64,000 nucleotides of DNA from JASHSH01 sp036490215 (GTDB lineage Bacteria; Pseudomonadota; Alphaproteobacteria; Rhodospirillales; Magnetospirillaceae), in contig DASXEH010000077.1 in the NCBI GenBank assembly GCA_036490215.1, forward strand, positions 117,555 to 181,554, in the 5' to 3' direction. The notes under the pieces are model-generated. The model saw only the letters and a program-made list of their open reading frames with translations. It was not told the origin of the DNA and made no database searches. Of the stretch, positions 1 to 9,543 are shown one piece after another (within the stretch, counting starts at the first letter, position 1; the number at the start of each line of letters is the position of its first letter). Both the position numbers and the translations under genes were made by a program.

Positions 1-371
1 GTGCGCTCGGCCACGATCAGCAATGCGGCCAGCTGCCAGCTTCCGGCCAGCGACAGCAGCGGCACCGCGCCGAGCTGGATGATGAAGCCGATGGTGACGA
101 AGGTCCAATAGCGCCGCGTGCGATCGGCGAAGATGCCCGACAGCATGCGCAGCGCGTAGCCGACGAGTTCGCCGCCGCCGGCCACGGCGCCGACGATGGC
201 GCCGCTGGCGCCGAGCGTGGCGAGGAACGGACCGGTGGCGCTGCGTGCGCCCTCATAGGCCATATCGGCGAATAGGCTGATCGTGCCGATGGCCACGATG
301 AACAGCACGGCATTGCGCCGGGCCAGACCAATCGCCGTTTGCTGGGCGGGAGACGATGCGTCGGGACTCAT
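1..371 (-). CDS. MFS transporter, N-terminal part
   Basis: The coding strand enters from an ATG at 371 and runs off the left edge, so only about 123 residues are visible. They show a short polar start, a first hydrophobic helix, and then the FADMAYEGARS and LSGIFADRTRRYW segments. The second resembles the loop 2-3 signature (G-x-L-a-D-r-x-G/R-R) of the major facilitator superfamily. Substrate cannot be judged from this piece. It is separated by about 110 bases from the kinase gene that ends at 484 on the same strand, so it may be read after that gene. Confidence 0.8.
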   Translation of the reverse strand, partial: MSPDASSPAQQTAIGLARRNAVLFIVAIGTISLFADMAYEGARSATGPFLATLGASGAIVGAVAGGGELVGYALRMLSGIFADRTRRYWTFVTIGFIIQLGAVPLLSLAGSWQLAALLIVAER

Positions 372-483
372 GACGCGCACACGCTAGCGCCACGTTGCGC
401 GGGCGTCAGCCCCTCAAATTGGCGCTTTCCATGACAGTGTCGTGACGATTGGCGAGATATGCGGTGGGCCGCGTCAGTCCCGA

Positions 484-3400
484 TCAGTCATCCAGCACCT
501 TGCGCACACGTGTCGCCAATTCACGACCGGCGAAGGGCTTGGGAATCAACATCTGTCCCGGCTGCAACCGCCCCTGCCGGATCAGCGCGTCCTCGGTATA
601 GCCCGACGCGAACAGCACGCGCAGCGTCGGCCGTGTCTTGGCGATTTCGGCGGCCAGCTGGTTGCCGTTCATACCGCCGGGCAGCATCAGGTCGGTCAGC
701 AGCAGGTCGACCACGGTCGCGCTGTTGTTCATATGCTCAAGCGCCGCGTGCGCGTCGCTTACGGCGGTCACGCGATACCCCAACCGGCCCAGCGCGGTCT
801 CGACGAATTCGCGCACCATCTCGTCGTCCTCGACCAGCAGGATGCGTTCGGTTCCGCCCATTGGTTTGGCCTTCGCCTCGACGGCGGCCGGGGCAACATT
901 TCCTGTATCCTTTGCACTGCGCGGTAAAAACATGGTGACCCGGGTTCCTTCTCCGACTTCGGAATAAATATTGGCGTAACCACCGGACTGCTTGCAGAAA
1001 CCATAGACCATCGCCAGGCCGAGACCGGTGCCGCGCCCTTCGTCTTTCGTCGTGAAGAAGGGTTCGAAGGCCCGCTCCAGCACCTCGGCCGACATGCCGG
1101 TGCCATTGTCGCTGACCGAGACGGCGACGTAAGAGCCTTCGACCACGCCGGCGCGTTTGGCCAGATCGGCGTCGTCAAAAACGCGATTCTCCATCTCAAT
1201 GCTCAGCCGCCCGCCGCCGGGCATCGCGTCGCGCGCATTGACGGCGAGATTGATGATGGCAGCCTCGAGCTGGCTTTTGTCGGCCTCTATCGCCCACAAG
1301 CTGTTGGCCGGCCTGATCGCGAATTCGATCTCTTCGCCCAGCGTCCGCTGCAAGATGGCATCGAGATCGACGGCCACGGATTTCAAGTCGATCGTTACCG
1401 GCGTCAGCATTTGGCGGCGGCCGAAGGAGAGCAGGCGCCGCGTGAGTTCCGCACCCTGCCGCGTCGCCTTGACCACGGCATCCGACAGCCGCCGCGCCGA
1501 CTCGGGCAGGTCGACGTCTTCGCTCAACAGCGACGCACTGCCGAGAATCGACGTCAGCAGGTTGTTGAAGTCGTGCGCAATGCCGCCGCTCAAGGCACCC
1601 AGCGATTCGAGCTTCTGCGCGTGCGCCATGTGCTCCTGAAGCTGGTTGTGCTCGTTCTGCGCTTTCTGGATTTCCGTGATGTCCATCAGCGTAGCGACGA
1701 CGCTGAGCGGCACATTGTTGCCGTCGCGGGCGTATTCCGTTGCGCATTGCAGCCAGCGGATATCGCCGTCGCCGCAGCGGATGCGGTACTTCGTCGATTC
1801 AACCAGCCGTCCGGCCATGATCGCGTGGCCGGATTGCCGCACACTGTCGCGGTCCTCGGGATGAACCGTCAGCAGGAACGCATCGAGGCTGGGCGGCACT
1901 TTCGGGTCCAGGCCGATGATGTTGTAAAGCTCGTCGGACCAATGCAGCGCGCCGGTGCGGAGATCGACCTCGACGCTGCCGATCCTGCCCGCGCTTTGCG
2001 CGCGGCTCAGATGTTCGCGGCTGCTGCGCACCTCTTCGGCGTAGGCGATCAAGGCCGCTTCCATATGGCGACGCTCGGACACGTCTTGCAGCGTGAACAG
2101 AATGCTCATCGGATTTTGCCGCGCGTCGCGCACCACCACCACTTGGCGCTGCAGCCAACGCACCGTGCCGTTGGGCCGGCGCACGCGGATTTCCACCGGC
2201 GGCAACAGCCCTTTGTGTTTCAGAATCTCGTCGCGCGTCATCAGCTTCGAGCGATCCTCGGACAGGATCGGCTCCATAAACGCCTGCAGGCTGGGCTTCA
2301 CCACGGTGGGGTCGTACCCTAAAAGGCGCGAGAACTCGTCCGACCAATAGGCTTCGCCAGTGCGCAGATCGAGCTCGGAGCTGCCGATCGCGCCCACGCT
2401 TTGGGCGCGCTGCAGGTGATCCTGGCTACGCCGCAGTTTGTCGGCGGCTTCCAGAAGCGCCATTTCCATCTGCTTGCGCGCGGTGACGTCGAGCAGGGTG
2501 GTGATCACCCGGATCGGCGCGCCGGTGACGTCCTTGAACGCCGTGCCCTGGCGCTGCACCCAGCGTACCAGACCGCTGGGCGTGACCAGGCGGTATTCGA
2601 CCGGTTCGCCGATATCGCCCAGCCAACTCGCGCTGCGCAACCGCTGGGCGATCGACAAATCGTCGGGGTGAATACGGTCTTCGAACGCCTGATCCGATGG
2701 CTCGATTTCGCCTGGCTCAAAGCCGAGCAGCCGGTACAGCTCGTCCGACCAGCGCAACTCGCGCGTCCGCAGATCGCGATCGACGCTGCCCACGCGCGCG
2801 ATGCGCTGAGCGATGTCGAGATGTTCGCTGCGGTTGCGCAGGGCCTCGTCGGTGGTCCGCAGGGCCTCTTCCATCTGCCTGCGTTCGGTGATGTCTTGGA
2901 ATACTTCGACCAGTTCGGTCGATTTGCCGCTGGCATCGCGCACCACCTCCGAATGGCGGTTCAGCCAGCGGGTGGTTCCATCGCCGCGCACGATCCGAAA
3001 CTCAAACGGCGGAACGATCTTGCCCCGCGTGTCATCCAGGATCGCCGCACGCACATGCTCGCGATCCTCGGCATGGACCATCTTCAGGAAGGTTTCGAAA
3101 TTGGGCGCGATATCGGTCGGCTTCAGCCCGGCGATGCGGAACATTTCTTCGGTCCAGATCGCTTCGCCCGATGTCAGGTTGATTTCCGAACTGCCCGAAA
3201 CCGATATCCGCTGCGCGATCGCCAGATGTTCGCGGTTGAGCCGCAGCTTGACGACGCCGATGGGCAGGCGCACCAGCGAATTGCCGGCCGACTCGCCGCG
3301 ATTCGACAGCTCGACGATCGTGCCCGTCGCCGCGCGCGGATTGCCCGCCGAATCACGCAGGATCGTCGACTCGGAATAGACCCATTGGATTTCGCCGGCG

Positions 3401-3852
3401 TCGCGCACGATGCGGTAAACGAGCGAATAGGGCTCGGCGGTGACCATGCAACGCCGATGCGCTTCCACTGCCATCGGCCGATCGTCGGGATGGATGCGCT
3501 CGAGGAATGTGTCGATCGACTCATCATGCCGACCCGGCGGCACGCCGAAGAGACGGCACATCTCGATCGATACGACGAAGTGTTTGCGATGAGGCAGGTC
3601 GATATGCCATGTGCCAACGCGTCGGCTGTGGCCGCCCAGCGTCGCACCCGCACTCTCGATGCGTGCGGCCGGCGTTATGGCCTCGCCAAACAGATCACGC
3701 ACAGCGACAATCTCCCTCACATGGGCTGCGCGCCCACGCCCGTTGAAAGCGGTACGTCGCCGCTCAACGAAGACTCGCCCTTCGAATGCAACCCTACGGT
3801 CTGCGCCAGCGTCCCACCGCACGGTGACCTCCCTCGGAACGCGATCAAGCAC
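484..3852 (-). CDS. Soluble hybrid histidine kinase with five PAS domains and a receiver
   Basis: 1122 residues with no membrane segment, so probably a cytosolic sensor. Five PAS/PAC domains lie at about 78-183, 212-323, 347-458, 482-593 and 618-727. The last four are spaced 135-136 residues apart and share a linker reading roughly hLxxAQ-x-GS-E-DLRTG-WSDE. The kinase H-box is GGIAHDFNNLL with the phospho-acceptor at His760. The N (NLAVNARDAMPGGG), G1 (DNGTGM), F (FEPFFTTK) and G2 (GTGLGLAM) boxes follow. A receiver domain fills residues 1003-1122 with acidic pair near 1009, phospho-acceptor Asp1054 and Lys1105. The start used is a GTG at 3852 without a clear Shine-Dalgarno, so the true N-terminus is uncertain. 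Ligands are not predictable. No partner regulator gene is adjacent. It is divergent from the 2OG oxygenase gene. Confidence 0.93.
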   Translation of the reverse strand: MLDRVPREVTVRWDAGADRRVAFEGRVFVERRRTAFNGRGRAAHVREIVAVRDLFGEAITPAARIESAGATLGGHSRRVGTWHIDLPHRKHFVVSIEMCRLFGVPPGRHDESIDTFLERIHPDDRPMAVEAHRRCMVTAEPYSLVYRIVRDAGEIQWVYSESTILRDSAGNPRAATGTIVELSNRGESAGNSLVRLPIGVVKLRLNREHLAIAQRISVSGSSEINLTSGEAIWTEEMFRIAGLKPTDIAPNFETFLKMVHAEDREHVRAAILDDTRGKIVPPFEFRIVRGDGTTRWLNRHSEVVRDASGKSTELVEVFQDITERRQMEEALRTTDEALRNRSEHLDIAQRIARVGSVDRDLRTRELRWSDELYRLLGFEPGEIEPSDQAFEDRIHPDDLSIAQRLRSASWLGDIGEPVEYRLVTPSGLVRWVQRQGTAFKDVTGAPIRVITTLLDVTARKQMEMALLEAADKLRRSQDHLQRAQSVGAIGSSELDLRTGEAYWSDEFSRLLGYDPTVVKPSLQAFMEPILSEDRSKLMTRDEILKHKGLLPPVEIRVRRPNGTVRWLQRQVVVVRDARQNPMSILFTLQDVSERRHMEAALIAYAEEVRSSREHLSRAQSAGRIGSVEVDLRTGALHWSDELYNIIGLDPKVPPSLDAFLLTVHPEDRDSVRQSGHAIMAGRLVESTKYRIRCGDGDIRWLQCATEYARDGNNVPLSVVATLMDITEIQKAQNEHNQLQEHMAHAQKLESLGALSGGIAHDFNNLLTSILGSASLLSEDVDLPESARRLSDAVVKATRQGAELTRRLLSFGRRQMLTPVTIDLKSVAVDLDAILQRTLGEEIEFAIRPANSLWAIEADKSQLEAAIINLAVNARDAMPGGGRLSIEMENRVFDDADLAKRAGVVEGSYVAVSVSDNGTGMSAEVLERAFEPFFTTKDEGRGTGLGLAMVYGFCKQSGGYANIYSEVGEGTRVTMFLPRSAKDTGNVAPAAVEAKAKPMGGTERILLVEDDEMVREFVETALGRLGYRVTAVSDAHAALEHMNNSATVVDLLLTDLMLPGGMNGNQLAAEIAKTRPTLRVLFASGYTEDALIRQGRLQPGQMLIPKPFAGRELATRVRKVLDD

Positions 3853-4225
3853 CGATAGGTCCGCACATAGTCACCGCCAGCGCTTGCAGCGCCGGTTAGC
3901 GACCTAACCTCCTTTCTTTCCCTCGAGTCTTATCGCAGCACACTTCTAAGTAGCTATGAAAGGCGTATTTGGCGCATATCTGATTTCTTCAAGTATCGAT
4001 GCCAAGCTGCCGTTCGCGCGCTCCCAAAAAAAGAGCGCATGTGTGTGCTTGAAATTCCATTCAGTATAAAATCATCTCAACGTAAAGTTGAAGCTCTCTG
4101 TCACCGTAAGGGGGCACCCGAGATTCCCTGAGAGCCGTCTAAGGGTCGATGCTTATCGAACGATCAGTCTTTGTAGGAAGGCGATAGGATTTGTTAAAAC
4201 CTCGGCGCTATTGTCCTCTCCGACT
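3853..4225. other. Divergent intergenic region, AT-richer than surroundings
   Basis: About 370 bases between the divergent kinase and oxygenase genes. It is clearly richer in A and T than its neighbours. It contains a TATAAAAT stretch at 4065-4072, a possible -10 box for the rightward gene, but no convincing -35 at 17 bases. A small inverted repeat TCAAC/GTTGA lies at 4077-4091. The oxygenase reading frame stays open back to 4088, but that part has an unusual residue composition and no homology I recognise, so I treat it as untranslated. Confidence 0.5.
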
Positions 4226-5404
4226 ATGTCCATGCCGCAGCCTCAACAGTCTCTGCCCCCCTCCGGCTTTGTCCTAAACAATGCCGGCGTGGCGATTGGC
4301 GACCCGATTCCGTGGGTGCGCATTCGTTTGCATCCGCAAGGCGAGGTCAATCTCGAGCAGTTCGGCGGCCTGCGGACAGCCTTGGTGTTTCTGGGCACGG
4401 CTGCGGATCCGCGGGTAAAGGCGGCGCTCGCGCAATTGATTGTCAGTTTCGATGCGCTGCGGCGCGACCGGCGCGCCAATGATTTTGCCGTCGTGCCGGT
4501 TTTCGCCGATCCGGCTTCGGTCGACGACCCCACGGTTAAATCGTGGTTGGATCGCGCACCGGTGATTTTGGATACAAATCTGGCGCTGCACCGCGCCTTC
4601 GGCCTTGCCAATGGCAATACGGTGCGCATCGCTGCATTCATCACCGATTCGCAACTGATCGTGCGTCAGGTGGTCGAATTCACGACGCCCGATGGGTTTG
4701 CATCATCCGCCGTGGGTGCGGTGCGGTCGCAGCTCGAATCGAACGAGCCCGGCCACGCGCCGGTGCTGCTGATCCCCGGCGTACTCAGCCCGGCCGAATG
4801 CGCCGGGCTGATCGCTTACTATGATTCATCGACGCCCGAAGGCAGCGGCTACATGCTGAAAGACGCCGACGGTAAATATCGCCTCGTCGACGATCCCAAT
4901 CGCAAGGTGCGCCGCGACGTGGTGCTGGAAGCCAGCACGCCGCTGTTCGATTCGGTCATGGAGCGTCTGCGCCGCCGTGTGTTCATGCAGCTGCGCCGCT
5001 ACTTCATGTTCGAAACGGTGGCGCTCGAACGCATTCTGCTGGCGCGCTATGCCGCCGACGAAGGCGGACACTTCCGCAAGCACCGCGATTACGCCGATAT
5101 CGGCTCGCATCGCGAGTTCGGCCTCACGCTCAATCTCAACGACGATTTCGCCGGCGGGCATCTGGCCTTCCCCGAATTTCCGGGCGAGCGCTACAAGCCC
5201 AGTGCCGGCACCGCGCTGATCTATTCGGGCGCGATCACCCATCAGGTCGAGCCCGTCACGGCCGGCAATCGCTATTGCCTGCTCTCCTTCATGATGGGTG
5301 GTGTGGGTATGGTTCAGGTCGATCGCTATAAGCAGACCCATGGCGAAGCGATCGCCGCCAACCCAATGCCCGGCGGCTTGCCCGAAGCCTTCGGCCAGCG
5401 CTGA
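4226..5404 (+). CDS. Cys-less peroxiredoxin-like domain fused to 2OG-Fe(II) oxygenase
   Basis: About 392 residues from the ATG at 4226; another ATG lies at 4232, and the frame is open back to 4088. Residues 16-175 have a thioredoxin/AhpC-like pattern (GDPIPWVRI, then TALVFLGTAADP), but no cysteine occurs anywhere in this part, so peroxidase chemistry is unlikely. Residues 180-380 form a prolyl-4-hydroxylase-type double-stranded beta-helix. The iron ligands are His286-x-Asp288 (KHRDYADIG) and His339 (GAITHQVEP), and the 2-oxoglutarate anchor is Arg349 (GNRYCLLSFM). GGHLAFPEF is typical of the core. Such enzymes hydroxylate proteins or small molecules using O2 and 2-oxoglutarate; the substrate here is unknown. 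The N-terminal domain may bind a partner (inference). Confidence 0.85.
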   Translation: MSMPQPQQSLPPSGFVLNNAGVAIGDPIPWVRIRLHPQGEVNLEQFGGLRTALVFLGTAADPRVKAALAQLIVSFDALRRDRRANDFAVVPVFADPASVDDPTVKSWLDRAPVILDTNLALHRAFGLANGNTVRIAAFITDSQLIVRQVVEFTTPDGFASSAVGAVRSQLESNEPGHAPVLLIPGVLSPAECAGLIAYYDSSTPEGSGYMLKDADGKYRLVDDPNRKVRRDVVLEASTPLFDSVMERLRRRVFMQLRRYFMFETVALERILLARYAADEGGHFRKHRDYADIGSHREFGLTLNLNDDFAGGHLAFPEFPGERYKPSAGTALIYSGAITHQVEPVTAGNRYCLLSFMMGGVGMVQVDRYKQTHGEAIAANPMPGGLPEAFGQR

Positions 5405-5502
5405 TAATCCTGCATTCGATTTGAGATCAAGAAGCGGAGTGCGGCGGTAAGCCCGATCGCGCTTTCCTGTGCGTCGATTTCAGACGCATCAGGATTTCGC
5501 CC

Positions 5503-6747
5503 ATGGCCTCGCTTCCGTTTCTATCGCCTGCCTTCCATCGCCTCGCCTGGTCGAATCTCGCCGCGCAATCGGCCGAGCAGATCGGCCTCGCCGCCGCGCC
5601 CATCGTCGCCGTTCTGATGCTCGGCGCCGGCGCGAGCCAGACCGGGTTGCTTCAAGCGGTGCAGACACTCCCGTTCCTGCTCCTGGCAATTCCGCTGGGT
5701 CTGCTCGCTGACCGCACGCCGCGGCGCCGCTTGATGCTGTGCGGCGAAATCCTGCGCGTGGCGTCTTTTATCGGGATCATCATCAGCGTCGAGGCGCATA
5801 TGCTGAGTGTGGCGATGCTTGCCGCTTTCGGTTTCGTCGGCGCCACGGGCACGGTGGCCTGCAGCGTCTCGGCGCCATCGCTGGTGCCATCCCTGGTCGC
5901 GCGTGATGGGCTGACGGCCGCGAATGGCCGCCTGGAATTGGTACGCAGCGTCGCCTATGCCGCCGGCCCCGCTTTGGGCGGCGCGCTGGTGGGATGGATC
6001 GGCGCGATGGCGGCCTTTGCCATCGCCGCGCTGATTTCATGCGGTGCGGCGGTTTTGCTCGGTGGATTGAAAGAGTCGCCCCGCGCGAAGCTGCCGCCGC
6101 GAAATCCCATACAGGATATCGCCGAGGGTGGCCGTTTTGTCTTCGCCCATCCGCTGCTGCGTCCGATTCTGGCCACCGCCGTCGTGTTCAACATCGCCTT
6201 CTTCGTGCAGCAGGCCGTGTTCGTACCTTACGCGGTGCATGCGTTGCATCTGTCGGCCTCAGGCGTCGGCGTGACGATGGCGGCCTATGGCGGCGGGATG
6301 CTGGTGGCGGCGCTGTTCGCCGGCCGGATCATGCGGCGTTTGCCGTTCGGCATGACCATCGCGATCGGGCCGCTCACCGGGCTTTGCGCGGCCATCGCCA
6401 TGGCCGTGACGATTTGGGTGCCATCGATGGCGGTGGCAATGGTCAGCTTCTTCCTGATCGGCGCAGGCCCGATTCTCTGGGTCATCGGCACCACGACTTT
6501 GCGCCAGTTGGTCACGCCACAGCGGCTCCTGGGCCGCGTCTCGGCGATCCTGACGGTGGCCACCTTCGGCGCGCGGCCGTTGGGGGCGGGCATCGGCGCA
6601 TTGATCGGTGGCCTCTATGGCGCACCAATTTGTCTGCTTTTGGCACTCGCGGGTTTCGGTGTTCAAGCGCTCATCATTCTGGCGTCGCCCGCTGTGCATC
6701 TGAAAACACAGCCTCAACCAGTTGGCGATTTGTCGCCTGCGGAATGA
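5503..6747 (+). CDS. MFS exporter (MFS_3/EntS-like)
   Basis: 414 residues with about twelve hydrophobic helices. The loop 2-3 signature reads GLLADRTPRRRLM near residue 70. Overall layout (short cytoplasmic N-terminus FHRLAWSNLAAQSAEQIGLAAAP, helix 4-5 region VACSVSAPSLVPSLVARDGLTAANGRLE, central ESPRAK loop) matches the EntS/MFS_3 group of drug or siderophore exporters. Start chosen at ATG 5503 with AGGA eight bases upstream. The next gene, a sensor kinase, begins 71 bases downstream on the same strand, so they may share a transcript. Substrate unknown. Confidence 0.88.
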   Translation: MASLPFLSPAFHRLAWSNLAAQSAEQIGLAAAPIVAVLMLGAGASQTGLLQAVQTLPFLLLAIPLGLLADRTPRRRLMLCGEILRVASFIGIIISVEAHMLSVAMLAAFGFVGATGTVACSVSAPSLVPSLVARDGLTAANGRLELVRSVAYAAGPALGGALVGWIGAMAAFAIAALISCGAAVLLGGLKESPRAKLPPRNPIQDIAEGGRFVFAHPLLRPILATAVVFNIAFFVQQAVFVPYAVHALHLSASGVGVTMAAYGGGMLVAALFAGRIMRRLPFGMTIAIGPLTGLCAAIAMAVTIWVPSMAVAMVSFFLIGAGPILWVIGTTTLRQLVTPQRLLGRVSAILTVATFGARPLGAGIGALIGGLYGAPICLLLALAGFGVQALIILASPAVHLKTQPQPVGDLSPAE

Positions 6748-6818
6748 AGCTTTTATGACCTTCCTCTGCGCCTGCGGCGCGCATGGACTCCGGCGCGAAT
6801 CCGGGATAATCGGAAGGC

Positions 6819-8207
6819 ATGGCCCAGTCTCCGACATTCCGCCGCGCGTTCGCCCTGGTCATCTGGGTCGTCGTCCCGATTCTGGCCATCTTCGCCGCGC
6901 TTGCGATCTCGGGCGAATTGCGGGTGTTGATCGCCGCCATCGGCGCGGTCGTGGCGATCGTTCTGGCTATGATCCCGGCGCGAAGACTGGTGCGCGATTT
7001 CGATGACGCAACCGAATATGCGAATCGCCTGGCCGATGGCGCCCAGGTTACGCCACCGGATGTCGGCACGGAAACCGCAGCCGCGATGGTCAGCGCCCTC
7101 GAACGGCTGCGGCGCGGGGTTAAAACGCGCGATGCCACGCTCGAAGGCCTGCTCGATATGCATGAGCAGCTGTTCGACAGCCTGCCGGGCCCGACATTCC
7201 TGTTGAACGCCCAACGCCGCATCACCCGCGTCAATCGCGCCGCGCGCACCTTGTTCGGCGAAAAACTTCGCGAGCGCGATCTTGCGACCGTGCTGCGCAA
7301 CCCGCCACTGCTCGATGCGGTCGAGCGCGCGATGCAGGGTGGTCCGGGTGACGCGGTTGAGTTCACTTTGCCGGGTGGGCCCGACGGTGTGTTCCGCGCG
7401 GTGATCGAACCGCTGCCCAAGCCGGCGGTGGACGGCACGCTGGCGGTGGTGGCGCTGCACGATGTCACCGAGCTGAAGCGCGTCGAGCGCATGCGCGCCG
7501 ATTTCGTCGCCAATGCCAGCCACGAGTTGCGCACGCCGCTGGCCGCGCTGCTGGGCTTCATCGAAACGCTGCAGGGTCCTGCGAAAGACGATCGCGAGGC
7601 GCATGAACGCTTCCTCGGCATCATGCATGAACAGGCCGCGCGCATGTCGCGCCTGGTGGCCGATCTGCTGACGCTCTCGCGCATCGAGCTCTCGGAACAC
7701 AGCCGGCCGCAGGGCCGGGCCGATCTTGGCCCGATTTTGAAGCGTGTTGCCGAGGCGCTGGAAATCCATGCGCGCAACAAGCGGATGCGCATCCAGGTCG
7801 ATTTCCCGATGGACCTGCCCTCGGTCAACGGGCAGGACGACGAACTCAGCCAGATTTTCCAGAACCTGGTCGACAACGCGATCAAATACGGCCGCGACGG
7901 CACCGATGTGGAGATCAAGGCGTGCATCTCCGCCGATCCGCCGCCGGCCTATCCCGAACGCGCGGCGCGCGCGATTGCGGTGTCGGTGCGCGATCGCGGC
8001 GAAGGCATCGCGCGCGAAAATCTGCCGCGCCTGACCGAGCGCTTTTTCCGCATCGACACGGCGCGTTCGCGCCGCCTCGGTGGCACCGGCCTCGGCCTCG
8101 CGATCGTCAAGCATTCGATCAACCGCCATCGCGGCGCGCTGGTGATCGACTCGACCCAAGGCGAAGGCAGCACCTTCACCGTCTATCTGCCGGCGTCCGA
8201 AGCCTGA
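6819..8207 (+). CDS. PhoR-like membrane sensor histidine kinase
   Basis: 462 residues. Two adjacent N-terminal membrane helices (about 10-30 and 35-53) with almost no periplasmic loop, then a short linker and a PAS-like region (about 110-215, FDSLPGPTFLLNAQRRITRVN). The H-box is ASHELRTPL with phospho-acceptor His235. The N box is FQNLVDNAIKYG, G1 is DRGEGI and G2 is GTGLGLAIV. This is the layout of PhoR, which senses phosphate status through the Pst transporter rather than through its own periplasmic loop. No phoB, pst or phoU gene is present in this window, so the phosphate role is inference. It ends three bases from the end of convergent ampG. Confidence 0.9.
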   Translation: MAQSPTFRRAFALVIWVVVPILAIFAALAISGELRVLIAAIGAVVAIVLAMIPARRLVRDFDDATEYANRLADGAQVTPPDVGTETAAAMVSALERLRRGVKTRDATLEGLLDMHEQLFDSLPGPTFLLNAQRRITRVNRAARTLFGEKLRERDLATVLRNPPLLDAVERAMQGGPGDAVEFTLPGGPDGVFRAVIEPLPKPAVDGTLAVVALHDVTELKRVERMRADFVANASHELRTPLAALLGFIETLQGPAKDDREAHERFLGIMHEQAARMSRLVADLLTLSRIELSEHSRPQGRADLGPILKRVAEALEIHARNKRMRIQVDFPMDLPSVNGQDDELSQIFQNLVDNAIKYGRDGTDVEIKACISADPPPAYPERAARAIAVSVRDRGEGIARENLPRLTERFFRIDTARSRRLGGTGLGLAIVKHSINRHRGALVIDSTQGEGSTFTVYLPASEA

Positions 8208-8210
8208 ATT

Positions 8211-9488
8211 TCAGGTCGGTGCGTTGCGGCTCGCCCGTGCGATCCAGGGCAGCAGCGCCAGCGCTGGCAGGGTAATCACCGTGGTCAGCAGGAAATAGTC
8301 GACCCAGCCCATCGTCTGGGCCAGCACGCCGCTGATCGAGCCGACGATGTTGAGGCCGACCACGGCCACCGAGGACAGCAGCGCGTATTGAGTGGCGGTG
8401 AAGGCGGGCGAACAGAGGCTCGACAGATAGGCCACCATCGCCGCCGCCGCCATGCCGCCGGTCAGGTTCTCTGCCGCGACGCACAGCGCCAGCGCCTCGA
8501 CCCGATGGCCCGCCACCGCCTGCAGCACATAGGCGAGGTTGCCCACCGATTGCAGCACGCCGCAGATCAGCAACGCGCGCAGCGGCCCGATCTTCGCCGT
8601 CACGATCCCGCCCAGCAGTGCACCGCCGACCGTGGCGAAGAACCCGAAAACCTTCGAGACCGCGGCAATCTCATCCAGTGTGAAGCCCAGCTCGATATAA
8701 AGTGGCGACGCCATGCGGCCTGCCAGTGCCTCGCCCAGCTTGTAGCCGAAGATGAAGATCAGGATCACCGGCCAGATCGGGCGGCGCATGAAGTCGGCAA
8801 AGGGATCGACCACCGCGGTCTTGATCCAGGCGCGCAGCGATTCGGGGCCGTGTCGCGTCGTGGCTGAGGCTCCGGGCTCGGGCGCCAGAATGAACACCAC
8901 CAGCCCCACCACCAGCAATGCCGCCATCGTGGCGTAGGCTGCGAACCAGCTGACATGCTGAGCGATCACCAGCGATCCGGCCCCGGAGACCAGCATGGCG
9001 ATGCGGTAGCCGGCCTGGATCAGCGCGGCGCCCGGGCCTTGTTCCTCGGCGGTCAGGCTTTCCACGCGGTAGGCGTCGATCACGACGTCCTGGCTGGCCG
9101 ACAGGAACGCCACCAAGATCGCGAGCGCACGCACCAATTCGAGATTGTTCGCAGGGTCGCAAGATCCCAGCGCGATGATCGCGATGATGAGCGCGATCTG
9201 GATCGTGATCCCCCAGCCCCGCCGCCGTCCGAACGGCAGCGGCGGCGGCAGGCGGTCGATCAGCGGCGACCAGACGAATTTGAAGGCATAGGGCGTGCCC
9301 ACTGCAGCGAAGGCGCCAATCGCACCCAGACTGATGCCGTCGACCTTAAGCCAGGTCGCCAGAGTCGAGTAGGTTAGGAGCAGGGGCAGGCCCGAGGCAA
9401 AGCCCAACGGCAGGATGGTCAGAACCCGCCGGTCGGTATAGACGTCGAGCGCATGCCGCCAGCCACGGAGGGTCGTGTCCGTTTCCAT
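8211..9488 (-). CDS. ampG: AmpG-type muropeptide MFS permease
   Basis: 425 residues with twelve probable membrane helices and the AmpG family N-terminus (YTDRRVLTILPLGFASGLPLLLTYSTLATWLK). Later motifs include FKFVWSPLIDR, the SASQDVVIDAYRVE segment and GYRIAMLVSGAGSL. AmpG imports anhydro-muropeptides from the periplasm into the cytoplasm for cell-wall recycling and, where present, AmpC induction. No ampC/ampR genes are in the window. The ATG at 9488 fits the family N-terminus. The gene is convergent with the PhoR-like kinase and follows the diguanylate cyclase on the same strand. Confidence 0.92.
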   Translation of the reverse strand: METDTTLRGWRHALDVYTDRRVLTILPLGFASGLPLLLTYSTLATWLKVDGISLGAIGAFAAVGTPYAFKFVWSPLIDRLPPPLPFGRRRGWGITIQIALIIAIIALGSCDPANNLELVRALAILVAFLSASQDVVIDAYRVESLTAEEQGPGAALIQAGYRIAMLVSGAGSLVIAQHVSWFAAYATMAALLVVGLVVFILAPEPGASATTRHGPESLRAWIKTAVVDPFADFMRRPIWPVILIFIFGYKLGEALAGRMASPLYIELGFTLDEIAAVSKVFGFFATVGGALLGGIVTAKIGPLRALLICGVLQSVGNLAYVLQAVAGHRVEALALCVAAENLTGGMAAAAMVAYLSSLCSPAFTATQYALLSSVAVVGLNIVGSISGVLAQTMGWVDYFLLTTVITLPALALLPWIARASRNAPT

Positions 9489-9543
9489 CCCCTAGGCTTT
9501 ATCAAGGATTGCGGCGCGCCGGAAGACGGCGCTTGAGGCAGGA

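Noticed and set aside
2401..3858. 485-codon rightward frame opposite the hybrid kinase
   Set aside because: Antisense to conserved PAS domains; Arg/Ala/Gln-rich shadow composition.
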